Origin: Desulfobacterales bacterium
GTDB taxonomy: Bacteria; Desulfobacterota; Desulfobacteria; Desulfobacterales; DAOWNP01
NCBI GenBank assembly: GCA_030149595.1
Contig: JASFBI010000125.1
Location: 1-6,278 of the forward strand
Reading direction: 5' to 3'
Length of the DNA: 6,278 nt
Shown here: piece after piece, positions 1 through 5,750 of the stretch
How the letters are laid out: every line of letters starts with the position of its first letter
Position numbering within the stretch: position 1 is the first letter of the stretch
The notes under the pieces: model-generated
What the model saw: only the letters and a program-made list of their open reading frames with translations
Databases searched by the model: none
What the model was told of the DNA's origin: nothing
Translations under genes and position numbers: made by a program

Positions 1-54
1 AGCATCGGCCTTACAAGCCGAGGGTCACAGGTTCAAGCCCTGTTCCGCCTACCA
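1..54 (+). tRNA. tRNA-Val (anticodon UAC), 3' part only
   Basis: The 3' part of a tRNA for valine codon GUA; its 5' acceptor strand and D arm lie before the window. The anticodon stem is 5-9 with 17-21. The seven-base loop CTTACAA is 10-16 and its anticodon TAC is 12-14. The variable loop is 22-26. The T arm is 27-31/39-43 with loop TTCAAGC. The 3' acceptor strand is 44-50, the discriminator A is 51 and an encoded CCA is 52-54. It is 24 bases upstream of tRNA-Asp and probably shares its transcript. Confidence 0.93.
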
Positions 55-78
55 GACAAATAGTAAAATCAAAAATAC

Positions 79-157
79 GGGGGTGTAGTTCAGCTCTGGT
101 TAGAACGCCGGCCTGTCACGCCGGAGGTCGCGGGTTCGAGTCCCGTCGCTACCGCCA
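79..157 (+). tRNA. tRNA-Asp (anticodon GUC)
   Basis: A complete aspartate tRNA. The D arm is 88-91/103-106, with GG at 98-99 in the loop. The anticodon stem 108-112/120-124 is perfect and the loop CTGTCAC holds anticodon GTC at 115-117. The T arm is 130-134/142-146 with loop TTCGAGT. The discriminator is G154 and an encoded CCA is 155-157. The acceptor stem 79-85/147-153 is imperfect: G81 faces A151 (3-70 position) and G82 faces T150, so one mismatch and two G-U pairs weaken it. The rest of the cloverleaf is canonical, so I take it as functional. It is followed by a strong terminator. Confidence 0.96.
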
Positions 158-176
158 TAATTTAACAAACATAATC

Positions 177-214
177 AAACCTGTTGGAAATTAAATTTCC
201 GGCAGGTTTTTTTT
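177..214 (+). terminator. Rho-independent terminator of the tRNA operon
   Basis: A 14-bp stem is formed by 178-191 and 195-208, with two G-U pairs and a three-base loop. It runs directly into eight T's at 207-214. It ends the tRNA-Val/tRNA-Asp transcript. Read on the - strand the stem also follows the end of the converging radical SAM region (stop at 236-238), so it may work in both directions, though the T tract is much better on the + strand. Confidence 0.9.
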
Positions 215-235
215 GTTTATTAATTTCATAAGATT

Positions 236-688
236 TTAAATACTTAAATATTTATACAGTATGGATGCAGGTGGTGTTTCAAACTGTTTTACATAAAGTT
301 TAAATATTTCTCTTATATATGGATTTTTTTCATTGCCATAGAGTCTTTCAAATACTCCGGAAATCCCATTTTGTGTATATCCCAGGCTCTCCCCCTGCAC
401 TTTATAAAGACTTACTGCTACCTGGGATATAAAGGAACACAAGCTGTCCTGCATACGTTCATAAATATTGCTTGATCCCTGCTTTGTTGGATTTAGAAAT
501 GATTTTAAAGCACTTGAAAAAGAGTTTTTAATGGCTTTTTTAGGATGACCAACAAGTTTTACTGCTTCATATGCCAGAAAAGCTACAACAAGAGGGCTGT
601 TGTAAAGTGAATCAGGTGGATGCCGGTTTGTCTCTCCAAGATCTGTAAGGCACAAAGAGACAAAGTACTCCATGGATCCTTTGCCCAC
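236..688 (-). CDS. C-terminal segment of the radical SAM protein, separated by an in-frame stop
   Basis: This 150-codon open frame starts on the codon directly after the TAA of the radical SAM gene and is in the same frame. Its first possible start is a GTG touching that TAA. The next is ATG at 671-673, with AAAGGA only three bases upstream, too close for a good ribosome site. Translation across the stop gives a smooth junction (NKNYL, stop, VGKGSMEYF). Content is globular, with a hydrophobic helix-like stretch (SPLVVAFLAYEAVKLVG) and a basic, helical middle. I recognise no separate enzyme motif. The best reading is that this is the C-terminal accessory region of the upstream radical SAM protein, disconnected by a nonsense change. 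A separately translated small protein made by re-initiation is the alternative. It ends with TAA about 20 bases from the convergent tRNA terminator. Confidence 0.6.
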   Translation of the reverse strand: MGKGSMEYFVSLCLTDLGETNRHPPDSLYNSPLVVAFLAYEAVKLVGHPKKAIKNSFSSALKSFLNPTKQGSSNIYERMQDSLCSFISQVAVSLYKVQGESLGYTQNGISGVFERLYGNEKNPYIREIFKLYVKQFETPPASILYKYLSI

Positions 689-2062
689 TTAAAGATAATT
701 TTTATTTTTATGGCTTAACTCAAAGAGTATTGATCCCGGCAGGTCTGTTAGTGAGCTTGGCTGAATTCCAATTTTATTTTCCAGACAAAAAAGCGCAACA
801 TCTATTCCTGTATGGTTATTTAAAGATTTAAAATAGACATAGGGCAGGCCGAATACAAATGATACATGAATTGATATTCCAAAGGACTGAATCTTTTTTA
901 TCTTTTCCGAATAGTATTGAGCTACACTTTTTTTACTTTTTATGATTTTTTTTGTAACATTTTTATCTATATATTTTAAATTATCAATGTCAAGGGATTC
1001 TAAGCCAATAAAAAAATGTGTGGCTCCTGATAGTCTGAGTTTTTTTAATAAATAACTGTCATCAGCAACTTCAATAGAAATCTGAGCTGCATAATTAATT
1101 TTAAGCCTGCTTGCTATTATTTTGTCCAGCAGATATTTTAATTTTTCTCCTCCAAAAAGCAGGTTATCCGGCAGGAAAAAAAAATAACGATTTGTAAGAT
1201 CAATTTTGTTTTTTTGAATATATAACAGTTCAGCAATAAAATCATCAGCATCTCTTATGATAAATTTCCGCTGCTTTTTCGGGAGTGTGGATATAGAACA
1301 GAATTTACAGGAAAATGGACAACCAACATATGGTGTCACCGGATTTATTTTAAAATTTCTAATACCTGTTTTATTTATCACAGGTAGTTTATTAAGAACA
1401 GGAATTTTAAGGGGCTCCATAAACTCTATATTGTTTTCGTTTCCCCATGTTCTGTTTTCTACCATCAAATGACCTGAATACTCTTTTTTAAGGCTAAAAT
1501 TATCTATATTTTTAATAACTTCAGATATCACCTCAAAATCACCCGCACCTTTTACTATGGAGATAAGCTCAGGAAATGGGCAATATTTTCTTATATACAG
1601 ATCTACATCTTCAGGAGTTGTTGAAACATGAATGCCCCCAATTACAACAGGTATTTTAGCATGATTTAAAACAATGGCTATTACTGCTGCTGTGGGAAAA
1701 TTTGAACTCATGGTTGTTATAAAAATACCTTTTGGCAAAGAGTTCATAGTAGAAATTACATCTTTAAAATTTTTTCTTTTCCCGTCAATTAAAAAAATCT
1801 TACTTCTTTTTTTTACCTTAGCTATCTGATTAGCTATATAAACCAGAGCATAGCTCTCTATTGCAAGTGTTTCAACCAGACCTTTACGCTGGAAGGTATT
1901 TAAAAAAACAGTATAGTCAAGGTAGTTATCCCTGTTTAGCTTTGTTACATCTTTGCCTGTAAGATAGGATATTATGGAGCAGGGAGACAGGTCAGTACTG
2001 CTTATTATATCCATCAAACTGTATGTTAAAGGATTGTAGGCAATATAATAATTATTATTCAT
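689..2062 (-). CDS. B12-binding-type radical SAM protein, probably truncated by nonsense codon
   Basis: A radical S-adenosylmethionine enzyme of the class with an N-terminal Rossmann-like cobalamin-binding domain. Residues 85-180 form that domain, including VVIGGIHVSTTPED (139-152) and KGAGD (171-175), which resembles the GEGE element of this class. The expected DxHxxG cobalamin-ligand motif is not visible, so any B12 would bind without that histidine. The 4Fe-4S site is CPFSCKFC, with C248, C252 and C255 (CX3CX2C), followed by a TIM-barrel-like region with FIGLESLD (351-358), SFVFGLP (401-407) and LTDLPGS (438-444). Substrate unknown. The start ATG has no clear Shine-Dalgarno sequence. The frame stops at TAA 689-691, just after the LPGS segment, where relatives usually continue, and the same frame stays open for another 150 codons. 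The intact gene was probably 236-2062, about 608 codons. Activity of the truncated form is uncertain because the core SAM site is intact. Confidence 0.85.
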   Translation of the reverse strand: MNNNYYIAYNPLTYSLMDIISSTDLSPCSIISYLTGKDVTKLNRDNYLDYTVFLNTFQRKGLVETLAIESYALVYIANQIAKVKKRSKIFLIDGKRKNFKDVISTMNSLPKGIFITTMSSNFPTAAVIAIVLNHAKIPVVIGGIHVSTTPEDVDLYIRKYCPFPELISIVKGAGDFEVISEVIKNIDNFSLKKEYSGHLMVENRTWGNENNIEFMEPLKIPVLNKLPVINKTGIRNFKINPVTPYVGCPFSCKFCSISTLPKKQRKFIIRDADDFIAELLYIQKNKIDLTNRYFFFLPDNLLFGGEKLKYLLDKIIASRLKINYAAQISIEVADDSYLLKKLRLSGATHFFIGLESLDIDNLKYIDKNVTKKIIKSKKSVAQYYSEKIKKIQSFGISIHVSFVFGLPYVYFKSLNNHTGIDVALFCLENKIGIQPSSLTDLPGSILFELSHKNKNYL

Positions 2063-2092
2063 GGCTGTTTTTAAAAATTTGAGTGTTTTTTT

Positions 2093-2135
2093 AACAACCT
2101 GTAGATTTTTTAAAAAAATCTACAGGTAAGTTGTT
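2093..2135 (-). terminator. Perfect 15-bp palindrome after the FKBP gene, candidate stem-loop terminator
   Basis: Arms 2097-2111 and 2113-2127 are perfectly complementary around a single A. Four more pairs (2093-2096 with 2132-2135) form beyond a four-base bulge. It begins a few bases after the FKBP stop codon and ends about 30 bases before the radical SAM start. The inner part of the stem is all A/T. On the - strand no T run follows, so it is not a canonical intrinsic terminator. It may be a 3' stem-loop that stabilises the FKBP transcript or partly separates the two genes. Confidence 0.5.
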
Positions 2136-2136
2136 A

Positions 2137-2853
2137 CTATTTTTTATCCGATGATCTGCCTTTTATAGATAAAAGCTCTATATCAAAAATCAGTGCTGAA
2201 TTTGGATCTATTTTTGCTCCTGCACCTTTTTTGCCATAGGCAAGCTCAGAAGGAATAAATAGTTTATACTTACTGCCAACAGGCATAAGCTGCAATGCCT
2301 CAGTCCACCCTTTTATAACACCTTTAACCATAAAAGAAGCAGGTTTTCCACGCTTATAGGAGTTGTCAAACTCTTCTCCGTTTAAAAGAGTACCTCTGTA
2401 ATTAACAGTCACTTTATCACTGGCCACAGGTATGGGGCCATCTCCTTTTTTTATAATTTTATATTGCAAACCTGATTTTGTTGTTGTTATCCCATCTTTT
2501 TTCCTGTTTTCTGCCAGAAATTTATCCTGGTCCAGTTTGTTTTTTTTAGAAACGCCCCTCATTTTCTGGATATATTTTTTTCTCTCTTTACCAAAAATTT
2601 CCTTACGAATAGAAGCCATCTCTTTTTTAGATATTATAAACTCTCTGTTCTCAAAAGAATCTTTAATACCCATAATAAAATAATCATGATTTATTTCTGT
2701 CTTAATGGTTTTAATACTCTCAACTACCTGTACTCCCATGGCGTAACTAAATTTGTCATTTAATGTTTTTAGTTCTCTTTTAACTTCTTTTGTTTCTTTA
2801 CAACCTGTAAAGCACAAGCCCAATATGGCAACAAATATCAGTTTTTTATTCAT
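2137..2853 (-). CDS. FKBP-type peptidyl-prolyl cis-trans isomerase lipoprotein (FkpA/Mip-like)
   Basis: A cis-trans prolyl isomerase and folding helper, predicted to be anchored in the membrane facing the periplasm. Residues 1-17 are a lipoprotein signal: KK, a hydrophobic stretch, then FTGC with the lipidated cysteine at C18. Residues 30-115 match the helical FKBP N-terminal dimerisation domain (LNDKFSYAMG), rich in Lys and Glu. Residues 122-230 are the FKBP catalytic domain. Pocket residues equivalent to human FKBP12 are visible: Y152, F162, D163, V179, I180, W183, Y206 and F223; the position of FKBP12 F46 is A172. The 238-residue length fits the Mip/FkpA family. The start is supported by AAAAGGAG at 2863-2870, nine bases upstream of the ATG. 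Its own stem-loop separates it from the radical SAM gene downstream. Stop TAG. Confidence 0.95.
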   Translation of the reverse strand: MNKKLIFVAILGLCFTGCKETKEVKRELKTLNDKFSYAMGVQVVESIKTIKTEINHDYFIMGIKDSFENREFIISKKEMASIRKEIFGKERKKYIQKMRGVSKKNKLDQDKFLAENRKKDGITTTKSGLQYKIIKKGDGPIPVASDKVTVNYRGTLLNGEEFDNSYKRGKPASFMVKGVIKGWTEALQLMPVGSKYKLFIPSELAYGKKGAGAKIDPNSALIFDIELLSIKGRSSDKK

Positions 2854-2938
2854 ACAACGTATCTCCTTTTTTGTAATATAACTATTTTGTAAAACGGTAA
2901 ATTTTTAAAAATATAGGGAAATAAAACTATCTTTTATC

Positions 2939-2967
2939 TATTTAGATCATTGACTATTAAGAAACAA
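2939..2967 (-). promoter_or_regulatory. Weak candidate promoter for the FKBP gene
   Basis: The AT-rich stretch 2871-2976 upstream of the FKBP gene is the natural place for its promoter. The best sigma-70-like pair I can see by eye is TTGTTT (2962-2967) and TAAATA (2939-2944), 17 bases apart. Each matches only three of six consensus bases, and AT-rich DNA gives such pairs by chance. No operator or riboswitch is evident here. Confidence 0.2.
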
Positions 2968-2976
2968 CAAAATAAT

Positions 2977-3100
2977 GACTAAGCTCACTTTTGCCCGCCC
3001 ATGAATTGGCACCAAGCCTCGCAGGGGAGAGGAAAGGCTTGGATAAACCCCAAAAAAAAAACGCGCTGTTTAGCGGGTCAAGTGAAGTGCCTGGTTCGGC
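2977..3100. repeat. Structured inverted-repeat block, resembling a degenerate integron attC site
   Basis: This 124-base block is richer in G+C than its flanks and folds back on itself. Its ends, read inward, are GACTAAG (2977-2983) and, on the other strand, GCCGAAC (3100-3094); both resemble the GCCTAAC-type core of attC sites, at 5 of 7 and 6 of 7 positions. Inside are paired arms: CACTT 2986-2990 with 3080-3084, and CCCGC 2994-2998 with 3073-3077. Further in is a separate hairpin, 3012-3019 with 3035-3042 (8 bp, 15-base loop). Core boxes, paired inner boxes and a central variable hairpin are the architecture of attC, and 124 bases is within its known size range. Core matches are imperfect and no second copy or integrase is in the window, so it could also be an unrelated dispersed repeat. 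Confidence 0.35.
3052..3075 (-). terminator. Candidate terminator of the defence-type operon
   Basis: On the - strand a small GC hairpin (CGCT at 3075-3072 pairing with AGCG at 3067-3064, loop AAAC) is followed by CG and then ten T's (3061-3052). The stem has only four pairs, but the T tract is long and it lies exactly where the operon ends; the stop codon of the HsdR stub falls in the loop region. It overlaps the attC-like block. Confidence 0.35.
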
Positions 3101-3234
3101 GATTTTTGCTGATTAATGTGGACAAGGCAGGGTTTTGATTGTCCTGCCTTGTAGTATTCGTTATTTTCCCAACCTTTTTTTAAGAGTTCAAGTATTAAGG
3201 CTTTTTCAAATTTGGCTTCTTTGGTAAATATCAT
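3070..3234 (-). pseudogene. hsdR: HsdR N-terminal remnant (type I restriction subunit stub)
   Basis: A 54-codon frame from an ATG that directly follows the Fic stop (TAA then ATG). A good ribosome site GAGGA at 3242-3246, inside the end of fic, is seven bases before the ATG, so the start is real. The first ~29 residues (MIFTKEAKFEKALI, then LLKKGWE) match the N-terminus of type I restriction endonuclease subunit R, which normally begins with FT.EA.FE.ALI..L...GWE and runs to about 1,000 residues. From about residue 30 (AGQSKP onward) the resemblance stops and the frame ends in the GC-rich block with QALHLTR. The helicase and nuclease domains are absent. The break falls at a perfect 10-bp inverted repeat (3122-3131/3143-3152). 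The position behind rhuM and fic is the usual place for hsdR. A product, if made, would have no restriction activity. Confidence 0.7.
3122..3152. repeat. Perfect 10-bp inverted repeat at the HsdR homology break
   Basis: ACAAGGCAGG at 3122-3131 is exactly complementary to 3143-3152, with an 11-base loop. It starts where the HsdR-like reading ends (codons for YYKAGQ). No T run follows on the - strand, so a terminator role is unlikely. It may mark a deletion or insertion junction. Confidence 0.6.
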
Positions 3235-3849
3235 TTATTCATCCTCAAGATCTTCGGTTTTAGAAAGGATATAGCCCTCAAAGTGATAGCTTGCATCAAT
3301 ACCTTTCATATAGAGTGTACTGTCATCTATTTTGTCTGTTAAAGCCTGTTTTAGTAAAAGCTTAATTTCAATATCTTTAATCGGGCTTCGTTCCATAGCA
3401 AGCAGATAATCATCTTTATCAACACAGCTCCAGTCAACAACCTGTTTCAGCTCCTTTTTCAAAATCAGATCAAGCCATATTCGAGTGCTTCGTCCGTTAC
3501 CCTCTCTGAATGGGTGGGCAATGTTCATTTCCACATATTTTTCAATAATTTCATCAAAGGTTGATTGAGGCATCGCTTCTATATTTTTTAAGGAAGTTTC
3601 GAGATAAACAACAGAGGCAAACCTAAAACTGCCTTTTGCAATATTAACAGTGCGAATTTTACCGGCAAAGTCATAGATTTCACCAAAAAGATAATGATGA
3701 ATATCAGCCAATGCCTGAAAACTCCCTGATTTGAGTCTGTCCAAAAAAACACTTTTAAAAAGCTTGTTTGCTTTTGATTTACTGAGTCTCTCTTCGACTC
3801 TTGCAAGTTCTACATCATTGGTAATGTTTAATTTATTATCTAAAACCAT
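3235..3849 (-). CDS. fic: Fic family protein (predicted AMP-transferase, class III self-inhibited)
   Basis: Fic enzymes transfer AMP (or another nucleotide moiety) from a nucleotide to hydroxyl groups on target proteins. Numbering residues from the TTG at 3858, the catalytic motif HPFREGNGR is complete: H115 is the general base, N121 and G122 are in the anion hole, R123 holds phosphate. A flap-like segment GKIRTVNIAKGSFRFA lies at 66-81. SYHFEG at 190-195 matches the inhibitory motif (S/T)xxxE(G/N); its C-terminal position is that of class III Fic proteins, where E194 would block ATP placement. The protein therefore probably controls itself and needs no separate antitoxin. I choose ATG 3847-3849 (204 residues) over the in-frame TTG at 3858 because AAAGGAG (3860-3866) is ten bases from the ATG but only one from the TTG. 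It is 16 bases after rhuM and abuts the HsdR stub. Target unknown. Confidence 0.93.
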   Translation of the reverse strand: MVLDNKLNITNDVELARVEERLSKSKANKLFKSVFLDRLKSGSFQALADIHHYLFGEIYDFAGKIRTVNIAKGSFRFASVVYLETSLKNIEAMPQSTFDEIIEKYVEMNIAHPFREGNGRSTRIWLDLILKKELKQVVDWSCVDKDDYLLAMERSPIKDIEIKLLLKQALTDKIDDSTLYMKGIDASYHFEGYILSKTEDLEDE

Positions 3850-3859
3850 AGGGGACAAT

Positions 3860-3866
3860 CTCCTTT
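3860..3866 (-). promoter_or_regulatory. Ribosome binding site deciding the Fic start
   Basis: AAAGGAG overlaps the last base of the rhuM stop codon (TAA, 3868-3866) and is ten bases from ATG 3849. It rules out the TTG nine bases further upstream, which would be only one base from the site. It suggests translation of fic by ribosomes finishing rhuM. Confidence 0.75.
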
Positions 3867-4873
3867 TATTTTTTCAAGCCTTTAGCTCTATTTTCAATTT
3901 GCTTGATAAAATCTTTTTCAACTTGGGTGATTCGATTCTTTATTTTCTCTTTATAACTTGCGTATTCACTATGGGCTTTTTCTATGGCTTGCTGATGGCT
4001 AATAGTTCCCGAATGTTGCAAAATATCTTTATTGGTTAATTTTAGAAAATTATCTAATTGCTTTATCCAATCGCTCATATACATTGGCGTACGATCTAAG
4101 GCCTGGATTTCGGCAATTTCTAAAAAGGCCGTCACCATTCGGTTCAAAATATTCAATTCATCTTCTGCAAGATAATTTTTAGCAATTTCAACTTCTTTTT
4201 TTGTTGGAACTTCGCCTATGAAATTTGTTAGTCCAATATGTTCTTTTGAGGAATCAACTCTTTTATAAACAGTCTCGGCTGCTGTCTCTCCGTGACTTGC
4301 CCAGTGCATTTTGTTTTGGATGGTTTTAAATACCATTGCAGATTGTTCTGTTTTTGGGTCGTAGTCGATACTTGTTGAGTAAACATCTAAAACCTTACGC
4401 CAAAACACCTTTTCAGATGAACGAATATCACGAATACGAGCTAAAAGCTCATCAAAGTAGTTTCCGCCTCCTGCTTCTTTGAGCAGTTCATCGTTCATTG
4501 CAAAGCCTTTTATCAAATATTCTTTGATAAGTGCTGTTGCCCATTTTCTGAAATGCACACCTCTGTGTGATTTTACTCGGTAACCTACCGAAATAACCAC
4601 ATCGAGATTGTAATGCTTTACACTCTTCGTTTGAGTTTTTCCTTCGATTGCACCGTGTTGAGTGGTTGTTCGGAAATCCCGAACAACCAGTTCTTTCTCC
4701 AACTCACCATCTTTGAATATATTCTTAATATGTTCGCTAATGGTAGCTTTCGACTTTTGAAATAGTTCGCCTATTTGTGTTTGATTTAACCATACGGTCT
4801 CATTTTTAAAATGGGTTTCTATTTTGACTTGGCCGTCTTCTGTTTGATATATTATGAGTTGATTTTTTTTCAT
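3866..4873 (-). CDS. rhuM: RhuM family protein (Virulence_RhuM)
   Basis: A member of the RhuM family, named from Salmonella pathogenicity island 3 and widely found inside type I restriction-modification loci; its biochemical function is not established. Residues 28-52 (VWLNQTQIGELF followed by ATISEHIKNI) look like a helix-turn-helix DNA-binding unit. Residues 84-120 hold the family core (YNLDVVISVGYRVKS, then HFRKWATALIKEYL). A further conserved block is HWASHGETAAETVYKRVDSS (190-209) and GLTNF. The C-terminus (295-335) is Lys/Glu-rich and probably coiled-coil. At 335 residues it is full length and shows no damage. Its ATG overlaps the stop of the upstream ATPase by four bases (ATGA) and no strong Shine-Dalgarno precedes it, which suggests translational coupling. 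Being intact next to eroded neighbours, it may have a role of its own, such as a regulator or companion of Fic. Confidence 0.93.
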   Translation of the reverse strand: MKKNQLIIYQTEDGQVKIETHFKNETVWLNQTQIGELFQKSKATISEHIKNIFKDGELEKELVVRDFRTTTQHGAIEGKTQTKSVKHYNLDVVISVGYRVKSHRGVHFRKWATALIKEYLIKGFAMNDELLKEAGGGNYFDELLARIRDIRSSEKVFWRKVLDVYSTSIDYDPKTEQSAMVFKTIQNKMHWASHGETAAETVYKRVDSSKEHIGLTNFIGEVPTKKEVEIAKNYLAEDELNILNRMVTAFLEIAEIQALDRTPMYMSDWIKQLDNFLKLTNKDILQHSGTISHQQAIEKAHSEYASYKEKIKNRITQVEKDFIKQIENRAKGLKK

Positions 4874-5685
4874 TGGTCACTCGGATCTAATATGGTTTCA
4901 ATATCAGAAATCATTGTATTAAATTCTTGGATTTCAATAGGGTTTTCTTCGTTTTCTGTTCCATTGTGCATTGCTCCGCCTGATAATCTTCCGTGAAGAG
5001 TTTCTAATTTATCAATGGTAACACTATCATTATTCAATTTTTTAAGTTCGCCCCAAGCTATTCTACTATTTTTATTGCTATATTTTGTCGGTAGTTGATT
5101 ATTAAAAAGCACTTCGTCTATTACGCATTCAACAGCTTTTCTTGTTTCTAATAGTCCCTTTAGGTATGAAGTATCAAATACTTTACATTTGTTTAGCAAA
5201 TCAAAAGAACGATTACTACCATTCCAATTAATTGTTTGACTTTGCTTACCTTTTTCCTCAAACTTCAATTCTATTTCAATTGGTTTTGTTGTTTCTGCAT
5301 AAATATTTGGCAATATCTCTTTTTTTTGATTACCTCCAACAATCTCATTTAGTACTTTGAAGTAACTACTTTTCCCTGCACCATTTAAACCATATAAAAT
5401 TGTTACATCTTTAGTGAATTTTATAGTTTGATTCTCTTTTAAAGCATTAACACCAGATTTATGGATAAGTTTTGTTATGTATATTTCTGATTCTAAATCC
5501 TCTTCATTTATATTTGGCTCAGTAACATTTAAATCAGCACCATCTGTTAAATGTTTGAATATTTTATTTTTTCTTTCGTTTGTTACATTACCATTACTTT
5601 CAATGGCATCATAAATTAAAGCTTTTAACCAGCCTTGTTGAGAGATTGCAAACTCTTTTAAATATTCTTTTGCATTACTTTTCAT
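4870..5685 (-). CDS. Short AAA/ABC-type ATPase, probably internally deleted
   Basis: An SMC/RloC-like P-loop ATPase related to the AAA proteins of restriction loci, at 271 residues far shorter than the several hundred usual for that group. Residues 1-60 are a helical N-terminal region. Residues 75-110 contain SGVNALKENQTIKF and then the Walker A motif GLNGAGKSS (99-107, K105). Residues 125-180 continue the nucleotide-binding lobe (NGSNRSFDLLNKCKVFDTSYLKGLL). After about residue 184 the expected coiled coil and Walker B half are not seen. The sequence goes to a C-terminal-looking tail (KYSNKNSRIAWGELKKLNND, LHGRLSGGAMHNGTENEENP). LSGG at 234-237 resembles the ABC signature but no Walker B (hhhhDE) follows it. 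I infer an in-frame internal deletion joining the two ends, so ATP hydrolysis is doubtful. It starts 65 bases after the nuclease gene with only a weak GAGA site, and ends within the rhuM start codon. Confidence 0.7.
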   Translation of the reverse strand: MKSNAKEYLKEFAISQQGWLKALIYDAIESNGNVTNERKNKIFKHLTDGADLNVTEPNINEEDLESEIYITKLIHKSGVNALKENQTIKFTKDVTILYGLNGAGKSSYFKVLNEIVGGNQKKEILPNIYAETTKPIEIELKFEEKGKQSQTINWNGSNRSFDLLNKCKVFDTSYLKGLLETRKAVECVIDEVLFNNQLPTKYSNKNSRIAWGELKKLNNDSVTIDKLETLHGRLSGGAMHNGTENEENPIEIQEFNTMISDIETILDPSDQ

Positions 5686-5750
5686 AATAATTCATTCTCT
5701 AATTTTTATACAAACATCTTTTCTAAGCAGGCTTTTTTAATGTTTTTTAT

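Noticed and set aside
1..214. Island attachment site at the tRNA genes
   Set aside because: I found no direct repeat of the tRNA 3' ends elsewhere in the window and no integrase; the first genes after the tRNAs look like ordinary chromosomal ones.
689..691. Selenocysteine or pyrrolysine recoding at the radical SAM stop
   Set aside because: The codon is TAA, not TGA or TAG, and TAA ends several other genes here.
1257..1472. Open frame on the + strand (71 codons)
   Set aside because: Lies inside and opposite the conserved radical SAM domain; no ribosome site or recognisable content.
2432..2683. Open frame on the + strand (83 codons), hydrophobic
   Set aside because: Antisense to the FKBP gene; hydrophobicity comes from T-rich DNA opposite Lys/Glu codons.
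3588..3806. Second - strand frame of 72 codons inside fic
   Set aside because: Overlaps the Fic frame, which carries all the motifs.
3850..3858. TTG as the start of Fic, three codons earlier
   Set aside because: Only one base from the Shine-Dalgarno sequence; the ATG at 3849 is at proper distance.
3731..4039. Open frame on the + strand (102 codons)
   Set aside because: Antisense to the start of fic and the end of rhuM; no supporting start signal.
4963..4987. LSGG in the short ATPase as a functional ABC signature
   Set aside because: It is near the C-terminus and no Walker B motif follows, so four residues alone are not enough.
4811..4996. Open frame on the + strand (61 codons)
   Set aside because: Antisense to the rhuM/ATPase junction with no coding evidence.
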